From Anas platyrhynchos (Eukaryota > Chordata > Aves > Anseriformes > Anatidae): DNA of 64,000 nucleotides. Where the stretch lies: the NCBI RefSeq assembly GCF_047663525.1, contig NC_092602.1, positions 11,963,501 to 12,027,500 on the forward strand, given 5' to 3'. Shown in pieces: positions 47,401 to 57,987 of this stretch (its first letter is position 1; each line of letters opens with the position of its first letter). Under the pieces are notes generated by a model. It had not been told where the DNA came from, did not search any database, and saw only the letters and a list, made by a program, of their open reading frames with translations. The translations under genes and the position numbers were made by a program.

Positions 47401-48611
47401 ACTGGACTTTATGTGCAAAGACAAGGTGTGTATTGTTTGCCCAATTAAAAAGATAAAACCTGTAGACCGCAGTCAGCGAAATGAGCTGTGAAATGAGTGA
47501 TGACTCGCAGAACAGGCAGGTGCATGCACAAAAGCATATGCAAACTGCTCTACTTATCTACAGACAGGTTTATTGCCTGGTCATCAATTTACACCGAGGT
47601 TGCTTCAGAAATTTGTGGCCTGCCTTTGTGCTGTGCGCTCAGATAAGCTGTAAAAGTAGCAGCATCGCCCCGGCTTTTGCTTTTTTGGGGTGGGAACGGT
47701 TTTCAAAACGGGAAGGAGGTGAGAGAGGTTTGGGAAGGTGGGGATGAAATTCCCTGGATGCGGGGCTGTGAGCCCCAGGAGAGCGCGCGTGGTGTGAGCA
47801 AGAGTCGTTGAGAAGTAAAATACTGACTTTAAACTGTGGTATGATAGAAATTCCAGCAAGTTCTATAAATAAGGACACATATGCAGCGCTGCTTGGTGCG
47901 AAGCTAAAACCGTTTCATGGGGAAGTCGGCAGATAACGTCGCTCGCCATCTCACACGCTGAATGCACAATCGGTGTGGGCTTCCTCTTTCCAGCTTTCTT
48001 TATAGGTCAAAGACTGTACGCTTCCTACAAGAGTTTTACGACCATATAAACCAAGCTTTTACAGATGCACATGTTTGGCTTAGGGATTTAGGATTTGCCT
48101 CAAACAGATAATTTCTCAGTTTGCATTTACAGAAATTTGTGTTTCTAGAGCTTAATGCATCTCATGGGCTTGTCTATAAGACTCTCACAAAAGACATGTT
48201 TTGGTACATTATGGACTTTTTATACCTAAAAATGATAGCCATATTAGATTATTTTGCATCTAAGTAGTGAGTCTGTGAACCAAGTAACTGTTGGAAAATT
48301 TCAAGCTGCTTGAATTGGGCATGTAATCCACTATAAATAACCTCATCTGCCGAAACTTCTCAAGAAGTAACTCTGACTTGGTCATTAGCCACTAAATTCG
48401 CTGCTCCTGATCTCAAGTAACAGACACATGCTTTCAAGCGAGAGGCTCAGGAAATCCGAAGTCCATAAAGCAAACACATCTGGTGGCTGTGCTCGCAATG
48501 GATTTCACACCGCAGCCCCGTGCTCTGACACTTGTCTCCAAAGAACATTCATTTCAAAAGCAAGGGTGAGAGCGTGGCTGGAACAAATCGGTTATCAAAT
48601 TAGTCTGATTA
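44491..48611. other. Noncoding sequence including the longest open frame of the window
   Basis: The minus-strand frame 45663-46448 (261 codons) is the longest here, but its product is Ser/Cys/His-rich, without a recognised domain or signal peptide, and a second minus-strand frame (46034-46435) and plus-strand frames overlap it. I do not annotate it as a gene. The segment 47930-48080 has several CpGs in mixed unique sequence and may be conserved noncoding DNA. No transposons recognised. Confidence 0.5.
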
Positions 48612-48627
48612 CAGATATATATATCTG

Positions 48628-48687
<60 letters not shown>

Positions 48688-48700
48688 TTTTTTTTTTTTT
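48612..48700. repeat. (TA)n microsatellite followed by T13
   Basis: About 75 bp of TA repeats interrupted by a few single changes (CTG, C, G), opening with the perfect palindrome ACAGATATATATATCTGT (48611-48628) and closing with thirteen T (48688-48700). Long TA tracts form cruciforms and are highly polymorphic. The interruptions divide it into perfect blocks, the longest about 30 bp (48642-48668). Confidence 0.9.
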
Positions 48701-49182
48701 GTGGCTCCTATTCTGTGAAATTTCCTTTTCTCAGTCTTCAGAGTGTCTCAGCTTAAAGCTTCAGATCTAACCACTGCCAAACTTCCAGATTTTTTCAATT
48801 CTGTCCCATCTCAACTTAAAGGAAATGTGACTGCATCCCAAAGAGACCCTCACCTAACACGAGGCAGGAAAGGGAGATGCTTGGAGTGACTGTTCTTCAA
48901 CAGGGAAAGGAAAAAGACTGCAAAGAAAGGGATAATCTGCCGGGTTGAAATTTCAGGGTTTTGTCTTTTGGCTTGCAGAACAAAGTTTTACTGCAGGACC
49001 AAGATATTTTTCAACTGGTGTAGCTCAAGCAGGATTTTTTTTAGTAGATGTAAATGTGTATGCATGCATGTGTGCGTAATGCAACAGAGGTCCCTAGAGA
49101 CTGATGTCGTACAAAGAGGGAAATATAAGCCACTCGTTATCAAGCTAGTACAAGGAAGAGTATTTAGTTGCTGTATGTTGGG

Positions 49183-49202
49183 AAAAAAAAAAAAAAAAAA
49201 AA
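49183..49202. repeat. Poly(A) run, 20 bases
   Basis: A20 on the plus strand, the longest A run here. No AATAAA within 30 bp upstream and no recognisable retroposed gene body, so there is no support for a processed pseudogene. Confidence 0.9.
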
Positions 49203-51229
49203 GCATTGCTGTTGCCTTGTAAAGGAGCTTGTAACATTTTCCTGCCTGGCCTGAGCTGCCACATGCAATGAGCATCATCCCTGCAAGCAGGGGGACAGTT
49301 CCCCAGCCCCCAGCCCTTCTCTGCCCTCTGGAGAGCAGAAGACAAGGGGGACTGGCAGCAATATGGCTCTGAGGTGTCATCAGATCCCTGAAATGTTTGA
49401 CCTTGGAGCTCTCACTGACGTAACACACACCTGTAGGTACATTAATGGCATCGACCTTGTACTTTAAGGGCTTGTAATTGCTAATTATTATATAAGTATT
49501 GTTTTATCCATAGTCAAAAGAGCTTCTGCTTCTGACAGGTGAAAACTGCCATTAAAATTAAGAAACCTGAAGCCCCCTACTTTGTTCTTGACTTTGCACG
49601 TACTTGTCTGCAGCAATATGCTGTGCTATATTCTTGGAGAAGTTACGTGCCATTGCTATAGCTCATTCCTAGCCACTACAGGTTTTTGATGAAGCTGAGT
49701 AATGACCCCAGCTGCAAAATACCGTATGGTATTCATAACATGGGGATGTGGTTCTCGTAATGAATTCAATTAAGCTGTGTGTTAAAATGCACAAGGCACA
49801 GTACCGTGTCCCCCACTGGTCGCAGTGTTTTCAGCAGCTGTATGCCATTGTTGCCATGCCCTTCACTGCCGAGGGTCACGTCACCGTGTCTTTGGTTGTC
49901 TCCATCTGTTACCTACTGGTGGTTAAGGTGCTGTGGTAAGTTTTGGCTGCAGTAAGTTACGTGATGGCAAAATGTTCACGTGGGGTGCACAGTGTGAGCT
50001 GAAAATTTTCATTTTGCCTTTCTATTCCTTACCTTTTCTATAAAGAATGGAACTCTGCAGTCATCAGCTCCTCCCTCCATGTGCAAGAACACAGTTTTTT
50101 AAATCTATCCTTAGCTTTTAGGACCTCTGGGGAGTCCTCACAGCAGTGTTTGAAGCAAATCCCTCATGCATAAAGTAATCATTTTTTTCCACTCACTTTT
50201 CAGAACCCCCTGGCAGCTCCCTGCTGGGCAGGGATGCTCTGCCAAGGGGCTGTGCCCCTGGAGGGGCCGTGAGCACACCGACAGCACAGCTGTGCGGGGA
50301 GCACCTTCCCAGCCCTTGTGGATGGAGGAAGGCACTTCTTCACCTGGGGAAGGGCAACAACCGGGTGGTGCTGGGGAATAAAATGGAGTCTCGCTGCTGT
50401 AGAGAGATCAGAACAGAAATTTGCCTTCAGTGAATGTGAAATTCACCAACAAAAATAGTCCCTGGGATATCAGTTCATTGTGTCTGCAAGAGGGGGGAAT
50501 GTATGGCATGCGTATTTATTTCTAAGAAAGTAATAAAGTACCTTTGAAAGGAATGTTTTAAGATCTTCCAACAATCCACCAGCTGTTTGCAATTTTGTTC
50601 ACCTACTAGAAGTGAAATGAGGGTTGCATAGCATGCTGCTGCAAGGAATTAGCTCCTTCAGACGTCCTTCTCAATCTTGACACCATCTTATTCAACACCT
50701 GTCTTCTGCTGAGAAGTCCTTAACTGAGGAATCATCTCTCCATCTGGGCCCTGTCTGTCCCTAAGCACCCCGGCAGCCTTTTGCAGTGCCAGCAGCCCTG
50801 CCTCCTGCTTCTCCCTGCCTGCGGAAGCTCCTCGTCCCTTGGCTTTGCTATAGGTACCTAGGTGATCCATTGCGGGTCACCAGCTGTCTCTTGGAAATAT
50901 TTTGGTGGGATGAGGTTGGACCAAAGCTTGCCGATTTCAAAGATTTAACATCATTTTGCCCCCAGCGCTTTCCTTTACCGCACCTCGGTGCTGTGAGCTC
51001 CGCTCAAGCTCTCTGTCCTGGCAACCCCCAGTGTGTCAGGCAGCTCACAGACCTCGCCCTGGCTGTGTGAAGCGAGGCCGTGCCTGCTGGCACGGGGGTG
51101 ACCCCGCCGTGGCAGTTTTTCTGGTCGCTGATGTAATGGTGCCCGGGTTGCGTAAGAGGCGTTATTCACAAGAAATGGTCTCTGGCATGCTTATGAAACA
51201 GGAGCACTGTGTTGTTGTGCTCTCCTTTC

Positions 51230-51245
51230 TTTTTTTTTTTTTTTT
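51230..51245. repeat. Poly(T) run, 16 bases, then CTTCCCCAG
   Basis: T16 followed by a pyrimidine stretch ending in CAG, a good-looking splice-acceptor context on the plus strand. No convincing exon follows. Confidence 0.9.
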
Positions 51246-51639
51246 CTTCCCCAGAAGCTCTTAAGGTGGCTGGACTTGCCAAACCCCTCGTTACAAACAA
51301 AATCCCATCCCCGTGTGGGATTGTCTGGCCTTGCTGTAGGATGTCCTGCAGTGGGCACGTGGCAGCAGGGCTGCAGCTGCCCTTCGCCCACAGCACCAGC
51401 ACCCAGCCTGCTGTCTCCTCCCTGCCAGTGCTGCTCCTGCTTCAGAGGGAGGGGGAGGGGGTTATTTGTTTAAAAGTAATGCTTGTGTGCATCTACTGGA
51501 AACAGTAAGAGTGAAGAACAGAAGTCTGATTCCAGGCTGCTCTGCCATCTGCTTTTTGCCCAAGGAAAAGTTGAGATATGGGCAGACCCAGGGAGGACTT
51601 TTCTCCTGAGTGATTTAGGCTGGTGTTGCTGTGTGCATC

Positions 51640-51712
51640 CCTTGGGAATCTGCCTTTGGTTCTGAGCACAGTGTGTCCTTGGGGAACCTGTCTTTGCTTT
51701 TGAGCACAACTT
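51640..51712. repeat. Tandem duplication, period 37 bp, two copies
   Basis: Copies at 51640-51676 and 51677-51712 share CCTTGGG, a CTGxCTTTG block and TTxTGAGCACA in the same spacing, with several substitutions. It is therefore older than the 22-bp and 16-bp duplications. Flanks do not extend it. Confidence 0.75.
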
Positions 51713-54512
51713 CTTCCATGTGGTGCTGAGGCACAGCTTTTTAAAGTTTGTTCACAAGCTAGCAGCGTCCTAGGGGCTGGGTGCCTTCAGCTGGCTGCGG
51801 TGCAGCAAGGAGCATGGTGAGCAGTGCTCACTCCCAGCATTGGAGGGAAGTGGGGAAGAGCCAGGGCTGGTGCCTGGCATGGGTACTGCAGAAGAGCAAG
51901 CCTCAGGGCAGTCCCTGGGGAAGGTGCTGGCAGGAGCTCACGCAGCAGCAGTGAGCCCAGGCTGGAAGAGAAGCGAGGCATGGCGTGTGCACCTGGTGCT
52001 GCGCTCCTGGAAGGTGCCTTGCTCCCCTGCATGGAGCCGTGCACATGCCTGGGAAGCGTGGTGCTTGCTGAGAAGTGGGGTGTAGGAATCGCTACCTGCC
52101 CCACTTATTGAGAAAGGTGTTTTGATAGAAACTTACAGGCAAACTGAAAAAAGTCGGTGGTGAATGTCATGCTTGCTCAGGACCTTCAAAGTGCTGCAGT
52201 CAGCTGGTGCTCCAGTGGTACTGGGTGGTGCTGCAGGTGGCAGCTCTGGGTCCTGGGCCAGGTCTGGGTGAGCCTGGGCCAACTGCTGTGTTTTCAGTGC
52301 ACCAGGCCTCTGCTGCAGCTCTCCTGCACGCACATTTCGGGGTTTCCATCCTAAATCTTTTCTGTCTGTATGTGAATAAGCAAGGTGAAAACAGTCTAAC
52401 ATGAGCATTTCTCAATTCACCAAATGCATTTCTTTTTCCCCAGTCTGAATCATAGAGGAAAAAAACTGTCAGAGCCTCAGCTAAGAAGGATGTAAAACTG
52501 GTATTATACCTCGTAAAACAAGTGGTGCAAAAGAGAGCTGTGTATAATGCTGAGTGGGCAACTCTGCAGCTAAAGTGCAATAGATTATTTGGAGCTTGAG
52601 CGTTGAGGACCATCAGTCATGTGGTTTCCAAGAAGCTGAAGATTTACACTGAGAAATGATTTGCAGAGAAAAACTCTGTGACTGCATCAGGAAAAAAGGT
52701 GCATTTGAACAGAGGCCTGTTAACTGGCACGGCCTGGGCAACGTGCTTCTAAAATGTTTTTCTTTTTTTTGCTAGATAAACAAATCTGCATGGTTTAGCT
52801 GAACTCCTTGTCCTGCCTCCAAAGTTAATTTGAGAATAATGAATGAGAAGTTGAAAACCAGGTTCTAAGTGGCTGTCTCTTAGTTCTCCCAGAGGTCCAC
52901 AGGCATTTAGCTAGCTACTATCTCTGGTTTCTCTTGCACAAATAGAGTTTTTCAGTACAACAGGAGCACAAGAAAGGCTTTTTCTCTAACAATTAATTTG
53001 CATGACAAGACGTGGCACAAAGGAATAAGCAACACAAGAATGGAGCTTCATTTGTCGCTTGTTTATTCTTGAACCACGCTCTGTGCACCTGACACATTTA
53101 CTGGCTCGATTCTGTATCTAATGCGAGGAATTGGCACAGCCTTACTACTGTGGTTAATTTTAAATGCAACAAGATCATGCTACGGTACTTGACACAGCTC
53201 TAAGAGCAACATCATGACATTGTTGACACTGAATGTTTACTAATGGCATCTGCTGCCAAACTCAAATGTAAAATGAGTGGGATAACAACAGCAGCATTTA
53301 AAAAACTTCATTCAAGGGAGCACTTAAAATTTTATCAGGTCTAACTGGCATGGCAGACCCGCAGATGTGGAGAATATCCAGTTTCCCTTGCTTACTCACA
53401 AGTTTCAATGTGCAAGCCAAGCAGAGCTCCATCCCCTGAGGCAGGAAAACCCAGAGGTGCAGCATCAGAGCACACAGGCAAACATGCAAACATCTGTCCT
53501 GGCGGTGCTGCAGCACCTCGCTGGGCTAATTCATGAATTCAGATCCTGCCTGTCTCTTCTCAGCTAAACCTCAGATATTGGGCTACTCATGGTCTTAAAA
53601 CTGTTGCATAGATATTTTAGAATATATGTACCTTTAGCTGTTCAGTCAATAAAATAAAATAGTATAAAATGAAAATCAGAGTTCTATAAATAAATATGGT
53701 TGAGTTAATCAGTAGCTAATGATCTGTTTGTGAGGATGTAAGCAGAAAAGAATTACTCTTTTCTGTGCTATTTCTGTGAACGCTTCTAAGTGTGGGTGCA
53801 GTTATATTGGCTTAAATCTTCTCCGCAAATACAGCTATAGTGTAAACATTTTATACAAATATAACTTCATTCACACTTTTGCTAACACAAGCTACTTTGC
53901 TAAAAAGCACTCCTATTTAAATATTTATACAAAAAATTGGTAGGTTTTAAAACACATACTTAGTTCTGACACTGCAAGTCACTCATTTAATTCAGCAGAA
54001 CTGGGTATGAGGACTCCTATTCCTGGAGGTGGTGAGAAAAGAATCGTAGAAAAGATTTGTTTGTACCCGTGTTTCAAATCCTGCTCCCTCGCAGTATTAA
54101 ACTGTGGTAGAGCTAATCAAAATGTTTTGAATCCTGATGGGTTTCAAATATCTGCATATCAATGGCATTTGGATTTTAAACGTTCTGACTGTTGAAATTT
54201 TTATTCAGGGAAGGCTTTTTTTTTTTATTTTTTTTTTATTTTTTTAAGTTTTTCTACTCACAGAAATAGAGTTTTCAGGACTTTTGGTACTCATTTGTGG
54301 CCAAAGGATAACAAAGAAGAAAGAAAATCTATTCTATTTTTACAACCTGTAGTCCAAATTGTGAGCAGTGCTTTGCTGTACAACCTCAATTCAGTGATGA
54401 TGATAATAAGTTCCTCCAGTTGTTAAGTATGGCTAATAAAGTTGAAAAACACCTTTTGAAAAATGATTAGGTAGATAATAAAGTATGTCAACTTGAAAAT
54501 ATGCATTCTTCA
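51713..54512. other. Unique noncoding sequence, AT-rich toward the right
   Basis: GC-rich with overlapping spurious frames at 51.8-52.4 kb, then AT-rich from about 52.6 kb. The segment 52980-53180 is mixed unique sequence with several transcription-factor-like words and could be conserved noncoding DNA. An interrupted T tract lies at 54216-54245. Confidence 0.5.
54216..54245. repeat. Interrupted poly(T) tract
   Basis: Thirty bases of T with two single A interruptions. Low complexity only. Confidence 0.85.
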
Positions 54513-54604
54513 TGTGATGACTGGAGATAGTTTATCACTTTATGAGTGACACATCCATTTATAAATATTTATTCTCTCCAGTGGTACTGATAAATCTTTT
54601 GAGC
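54513..54604 (+). repeat. Diverged direct repeat, copy A (CpG-decayed)
   Basis: Pairs with 55172-55262. Shared blocks in order: GATGACTGGAGATA, TTTATCAC, TTTATAAATATTTATTCT, GTGG, CTGA and GAGC at the right edge. By eye about three quarters of positions match over some 91 columns, with one or two single-base gaps. Similarity stops sharply on both sides. Where copy B has CG, this copy has TG, CA or TA, as expected after methylation-driven CpG loss. It may be an ancient interspersed repeat or a local duplication; I cannot name a family. Confidence 0.8.
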
Positions 54605-55171
54605 CTATAAGCCCATTGATACATACACAGTAATATCATTTGTCTTTCCAATGCATTTTATTTATTATTGACTAATTGCCTGCCAGATTGTAAATATGAT
54701 AGGGGTGGCATTGTGCTTTGATTAACTGTATGTTAAAGTACCCAGAGGAATTTAGATTTAGCTCTGAGCAAAGACATCCAAGGCAATAAATTGTATATTT
54801 TGAAATCAGCTATGCAGTATGGAGCTGCAGCGCTAGTTAAACAAGCTGAGCAGAGGCATTTTCCAGAGCAGTTTATTTTGATTAATGGGTTCCCAAAAGC
54901 CTCTTGCTGCTGTTTACAATGGATTTGCTGTAATATTTACAATAAACTGGGGTTAGTCAAGAGAGTTTTAATGTACTTCAGCAGGTTACTTACACTTCAC
55001 AAACCAGGGGCAAGAAGCACGGTGCAAAGTCAGACTGGAAGATGTTTTGTCCTTCACTGTGAGGTCTTCTTGCAGCAGGCATTTTTTTCCTACTCTCCCC
55101 AGTCCTGTTCCCTCTCAGGCGTTTTCTTAACCAAATGTTTAGAACTGGCTTAACACATCTTGAGCCACCTC
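54605..55171. other. Spacer between the two copies of the diverged repeat
   Basis: About 570 bp of mainly AT-rich unique sequence. A 120-codon plus-strand frame (54791-55153) crosses most of it; the predicted product has no recognised domain. No repeat recognised. Confidence 0.6.
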
Positions 55172-55490
55172 TGCGATGACTGGAGATAATTTATCACATT
55201 AGAGCTGACAAGCCGTTTATAAATATTTATTCTCCGCCGTGGCGCTGACGAATGGGCTGAGCGCGCGGGGTGCTGGCGGGGGCGTGCAGTGCGTTCCCCT
55301 GCACCACGGCACCGACACACTGCTGGGAATGCAATGAGGGCAGCGCAGGCTCTCGGTAACGCCAGCCAGCTCTTCTCAAGCATCCTGGGCGATGAGATTC
55401 AACCTTCTCCATGGCACAAACGCTGCGGCAGCAGGAGGTTTCCGAGCTGGGAAGCGCTTGGCACCCTCTACAAACACGCGCGCTTGCTAC
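55171..55490. promoter_or_regulatory. CpG-island-like stretch beginning in the repeat
   Basis: About 25 CpGs in 320 bp, densest at 55235-55320 (GCGCGCG at 55261). GC is near 58 percent, and observed/expected by eye is above 0.6. It is a candidate promoter or poised developmental element. TTTATAAATA at about 55216 lies upstream of the densest part and is TATA-like, but it belongs to the shared repeat, so it is not independent evidence. No coding first exon is recognised. Confidence 0.5.
55172..55262 (+). repeat. Diverged direct repeat, copy B (CpG-retaining)
   Basis: Second copy of the 54513-54604 element, same orientation, about 660 bp downstream. It keeps six CpGs (for example in TGCGATGACTGG and GTGGCGCTGACGAAT) and leads directly into the CpG-rich stretch ending near 55490. 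Preservation of these CpGs suggests the copy has been unmethylated in the germline or is under selection. Confidence 0.8.
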
Positions 55491-55709
55491 TGTTATAATT
55501 TCCATATCTTGCAACTGGGAAGGCCAAGTGTTATTATCCTGCCCAGGCAGAAATCCCTCAGTGGAAGTCTCCTGCTTGAAATAATGCAAAAGATTGGAGG
55601 CATGTTAACAGAGTGCTGTGTTGCGCCCTGCTCTGCCCACGAGATGCCTGCCAGCAGCACGCGTGCTCCCAGCCCTGTTGCTCCCTCCCTCTTTTCTAAA
55701 AATTGAACT

Positions 55710-55810
55710 AGTTTGTCAGGCCGTATTTATGCAACATGTAATTTGACAGAAATCCTATTGTAATTAGCACCCGCTAATCACTGTCAGTAATGTTATTTAG
55801 CTAATTGTAC
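55710..55810. promoter_or_regulatory. Cluster of homeodomain and TALE-type motifs
   Basis: In 100 bp: TGACAG (55744-55749), TAATTA (55761-55766), CTAATC (55774-55779), CTGTCA (55781-55786) and CTAATTG (55801-55807). TGACAG/CTGTCA is the known MEIS/PKNOX/TGIF core; TAATTA is a general homeodomain core. Such words occur by chance in AT-rich DNA, but the density, the inverted pair of TALE cores and the position 220 bp from a CpG-rich stretch suggest an enhancer. This is inference. Confidence 0.35.
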
Positions 55811-56202
55811 CTTGGGCAGTAAAAAAACAAAGCAAAACCAAGCCCGGTACATAATTTTGTCCAAATAGATGAAACAGCAAAATGTGCATGTTCCCCAGAG
55901 GGACGTGGATGTGTGCTGCCATGTTGTTTCGAGTCCTATGGAAACAGCTCCCTGGGGGACCTTCTAAACCTTCTCCAGAGGTCTCATAACCTGAATTTGT
56001 GGCGTTGTTTGTGGGTGATGTGTGGTGCTTTGCAAATAGGGAGAGCTTTGCAGAAGGACTGATGCAGGAAAACCCCGGGACTGGAGAACTCCAAAGGTAA
56101 AAATGGAAGCAGGAGCCAGAGATGGACATTGTCCCAGAGGATGACTCAAGTCAAGGAAGGATTCAGCTTTTCCAACTAGGAGAAATGATCTTGCTCACAT
56201 CA

Positions 56203-56240
56203 GTCTTTACTTTCTTCTTCCTCGTCTTCTTTTTGTTTTT
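56203..56240. repeat. Polypyrimidine tract
   Basis: T/C-rich tract with only an isolated A and two G in about 38 bases. Low complexity, no transposon attached. Confidence 0.6.
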
Positions 56241-56827
56241 AAATTTGTTTAAACCCTGATATCTTAAAGAGAAAAGGAGTACCATTGACCAAAGCCTTTC
56301 CTCCATGGATGCAGGATAATCTAGCTCTCTTTGATTTCCATTATGCTTTCCAGTGGATCTGAGATGTAATTAATTAATTGATTTTTGCTGCCAGTCCCCT
56401 AATTAACACTAAATAAAAATTCATGCCAGGGTTAATAGCTTTAAAGGTTGGAGGCAAGAGCGTCTGCTGTGCAGGTCCGTTGTCCGTTCTGCATTGCATT
56501 TGGGTTATATTCCCTGTCATGCTTAAAATTCCTAATCAATTGAAAGTTAATTTCATTCTTAACCAAAAGGAAGCCAGAAACTGGGTACTGTTATGCGACT
56601 GTTTTTGTTTTATGGCATTTACAGGGCGGTGTTTGTAGCCCAGTTATAACACCACTGGATGAACTGGTGTAGCATGAGAGGGGCCTGCCTGGGGTAACAC
56701 AATCTCCAAAACTGGTCAGATTTATATTGTGGATAGGCCCTAAACCTTGTGCTCCCTATACTTACTGTAAATACTGATCTCTTTGCTCTTTATTGTGTGG
56801 GACAATTACCATGTGGATCCATTACTT

Positions 56828-56880
56828 AGTATTTGTGCAGTGCTTTGAGGATATGAAGTGCCAAGTAATATTACGTGTAG
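56828..56880 (+). repeat. Relic of an ancient SINE/LINE tail, plus strand
   Basis: TTTGTGCAGTGCTTTGAGGA then TATGAAGTGCCAAGTAATAT follows the pattern of the TTTGTAAAGCGCTTTGAGAT...GCGCTATATAA...TATTA tail shared by several amniote SINEs and CR1/L3-type LINEs. The body upstream is unrecognisable. It is the opposite orientation to the similar relic at 29.8 kb. Could be chance. Confidence 0.4.
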
Positions 56881-57966
56881 TCTAGTGGAAGTTTACTAAC
56901 AAAAGGTCAGGTCGTTTTTATCCATTATCTCTTACTAGACAATAAAATTGCAACAGACTAGACAGAATTATTGAAAATATTGCTTTATGTGTTGGTAAAA
57001 TGAATCATCTGAACAATCTCACTCCCTCATGGGAACATGCATGTTGAAATGCCTCTGAGACCTACTGTGAGGCTTGCTGAAGATGGCCAGCCCCCACACT
57101 GCTAATTAGGGCTCCTGGCTTTTGATATGCTGTTAAACCCTTGAAAAAGTCCCTGTGAAATTGATCTGAAAAACGTTATCTAGTTGCTTTGAAAAAGTAA
57201 GAGAAATCAGAAAGAGAGGCTCTTTCTTTCTTTGTGATTGCTGCTTTCACTTCTATGTCTCCATGGCTCAGCTCAACATCTTCCCTTCCCTGGCTGTATG
57301 TGGGAGAACCACTGAGGCTCTTTCTAAAGTGTCTCAGGAGCATATTCAGAACTCACATCATAAACAGCAAAATATGGTCCTGTTTGGCAGAAACAAGATT
57401 TGATAAAGTCCTCTGCAGAGTGGCTATGTGATGTTGTCTCCACCATTTTCAGTCAGTGATGAATTTAGTTTATGGTGTGGAATTGAAGCTGTTCAGACAT
57501 GACTGAGTACATCCAAAGCAAATATCCCATAATTCTAATTGCAGTCTACTGTGTTTGAGCAAACATGGGAATATTCATGTTCAAAGGAGTTTTGCTTTTT
57601 CCTTGATGTTGCTAGCAGTACTACCCTCCTGCACTGTGGAGGTGTTAATCTTCATAGGTTTGCTTCCACTTTCCACTGCCCTGTGCTCTCACATGCACTT
57701 AAGCAACGACTGTGTTAGCAGCTGTGCTGCTGATGTGATGCATCCTCAAGGCCCTCAAGTTACTAGCCTCAAAGCAGGCTCAAATCACAGTGCCAAGCAA
57801 TGGGGAAGTCCAGCTAAAATCCCTGTTAATGCCTCCTCTTGTTGTCTTGCATTTGCAGCACTGAGCAGACTGGAGAGGGAGAGGGAAGAAAAAAAATAAT
57901 TTCAGATAAATGAAGAGTTTTTATTTCGTTTTGTTTTGTTTTTCCAGTCCATCCCTAAAAGGCTTT

Positions 57967-57987
57967 CCCCCCCCCCCCCCCCCCCCC
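57967..57987. repeat. C21 homopolymer
   Basis: Twenty-one uninterrupted C on the plus strand (G21 on the minus). Such tracts form quadruplex or i-motif structures and are often mis-sized by sequencing, so the length here should be treated as approximate. Confidence 0.9.

Larger units (their letters stand above)
48701..51639. other. Unique noncoding sequence, no gene recognised
   Basis: Contains an A20 run (49183-49202) and a T16 run (51230-51245). A minus-strand 146-codon frame (48988-49428) includes the homopolymer as a Phe run and is not credible. No transposon recognised. Confidence 0.6.
55811..57966. other. Unique noncoding sequence with homeodomain-like and pyrimidine tracts
   Basis: Holds a pyrimidine tract at 56203-56240, a TAATTAATTAATTG string at 56367-56380, CTAATTAAC at 56400-56408 and the SINE/LINE tail relic near 56.83 kb. 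No coding frame above 114 codons and none recognisable. Confidence 0.55.

Noticed and set aside
6853..53003. Octamer words ATTTGCAT (for example 6853, 46823, 52996) as POU-factor enhancers
   Set aside because: The count is only slightly above expectation for AT-rich DNA; no supporting clustering except a loose SOX-like AACAAT next to the 52996 site, in a non-canonical order.
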